Shown here piece after piece: positions 63,126 through 64,000 of a DNA stretch of 64,000 nucleotides. The stretch spans positions 625,082,915-625,146,914 of the forward strand of contig OY728123.1 of assembly GCA_963277665.1 (NCBI GenBank), written 5' to 3'. Position 1 is the stretch's first letter. Each line of letters starts with the position of its first letter. The position numbers were made by a program, and so were the translations under genes. A model generated the notes under the pieces. The model did not search any database. It was not told where the DNA came from and worked only from the letters and a program-made list of their open reading frames with translations. The stretch is from Viscum album. Taxonomy: Eukaryota > Streptophyta > Magnoliopsida > Santalales > Viscaceae.

Positions 63126-64000
63126 TAATATTTTTTATGACATTTAATAAAAATATTGAAAATTAATAAATATAAAAACTGCATGTTAAAAATATATTAG
63201 AAATAAATTTATAATTATAAATTAATGAATAATAATTAACTTATGATTTGAACACAAAATATTAAAATATAAATGAATAAATGTTAATTATATAAATTAC
63301 TGGTAATTTAAAAATATTAAATAATAATAAATAAAAATTTATAAATTGATAATAAAAAATTAACAAATAAAAAAAATATTTGAGGAATAATATTAAAAAT
63401 GAATAAGATTTAATAATTAAGAATGAATAAATACCGAAAATGAATAAACTACAAAATAATATTAAAAGAATATCATGAAAAATGAATAATTTGAAAAATA
63501 TTAAAAATGAATAAATAATACTAATATAAATTGCAAGAATATTAAAATTAATTAATATTAAAAATTAATTTTAAATATAAAATAAGAAAAATAATATACT
63601 AATTAAAATTTAATAAATAATTATTATATAAATAATTAGATATAAAAAATATAATAATGAAAATAAATAAATATTAGTTACATACATTACAAATATATGA
63701 AAATTATTAAATCGTAACCAATAAAAATTCATAATAAATATTAAAAATAAGTAAATTATAAAAAATTAAATGAGTACTTTTAAAATTTAATAAAATATAA
63801 TGATTTAAATTGAATAAATATTAAAAATGAATAATATTAAAAATGAATAAATATATTAAATAATTATATATATAATATAATGATATATTTAAAATTTAAA
63901 AAAGAAACGTCTTTTCCTTTTGTATAATTATATATACAAATACATGTATAGATATACACATAACATACATACACATACCTTATATATACATATAAATAGA
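63126..64000. other. Very A+T-rich low-complexity DNA
   Basis: The sequence is made almost only of degenerate words such as 'attaaaaatgaataaat' and 'aataataaataaaaattt'. No gene or transposon motif is visible. The last ~100 bases carry 'tatatacatacacatac' type dinucleotide runs. It may belong to the CACTA element or lie outside it. Confidence 0.6.

Larger units (their letters stand above)
51991..63130 (-). mobile_element. CACTA (En/Spm-type) DNA transposon, decayed, right end not found
   Basis: A terminus-like 'cactataggaagttgg' starts at 51991, followed by subterminal words such as 'tttatcagtaatgaaaa' and 'agagttgataaa'. The same words recur at 62870-63125 ('tttatcagtgataaaa', 'agagttgataaa', 'cactaataaa'), as expected for the two subterminal regions of one element. 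Between them lie a ~177-bp tandem array and a TNP2-type transposase remnant on the minus strand (58780-61480). A mirror-image terminus 'tcctatagtg' was not seen up to position 64000, so the right end is either outside the window or lost. Confidence 0.75.

Overview
The window looks like repeat-rich, probably heterochromatic DNA from a large plant genome. It is strongly A+T-rich. The evidence for a plant is the element types present: Ty3/gypsy retrotransposons with initiator-Met-tRNA-type primer sites, solo LTRs whose ends look like plant Ty1/copia LTRs, a plant L1-type LINE with a C-terminal RNase H, and a CACTA (En/Spm) transposon with a TNP2-type transposase. I found no host gene, no rRNA gene and no functional tRNA gene. 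I cannot name the species. Every coding region recognised here is a decayed transposon gene with stops and frameshifts, read by conserved motif order rather than by long open frames.

Layout. (1) 1-3049: A+T-rich DNA with a fragment of a ~341-bp satellite at about 1385-1975. (2) 3050-12019: plus-strand Ty3/gypsy element 1, with a truncated 5' LTR, PBS, gag, protease, RT, RNase H, integrase, PPT and a 3.25-kb 3' LTR. (3) 12020-16358: tandem array of the ~341-bp satellite, each unit built from two related ~170-bp halves. (4) 16359-28371: minus-strand element A, two 4.6-kb LTRs around a 2.8-kb interior holding only gag, inserted into the satellite, which resumes at 28372 and runs to about 30435. 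(5) 30944-51385: element 2, a minus-strand relative of A that still carries pol. It is interrupted by a solo LTR with perfect TSDs (34341-36679), a 5'-truncated LINE (about 40110-44010) and a second solo LTR with perfect TSDs and a CpG-rich repeat core (44875-46477). (6) 51991 to at least 63130: a CACTA transposon with a ~177-bp tandem array and a decayed TNP2-type transposase on the minus strand. (7) 63126-64000: very A+T-rich low-complexity DNA.

The nesting gives a relative chronology. The satellite is oldest. Element A, and apparently element 1, landed in it; element 2 lies beside it. The LINE and the two solo LTRs then landed in element 2. Intact 5-bp duplications and high CpG content suggest the solo LTR at 44875 is among the youngest insertions. 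No intact novel gene system is visible. The most interesting signals are the gag-only element with oversized LTRs beside a pol-bearing relative, a CpG-containing palindromic motif repeated in all four LTRs of that family, the dimeric satellite, and the CpG-rich array in the solo LTR.
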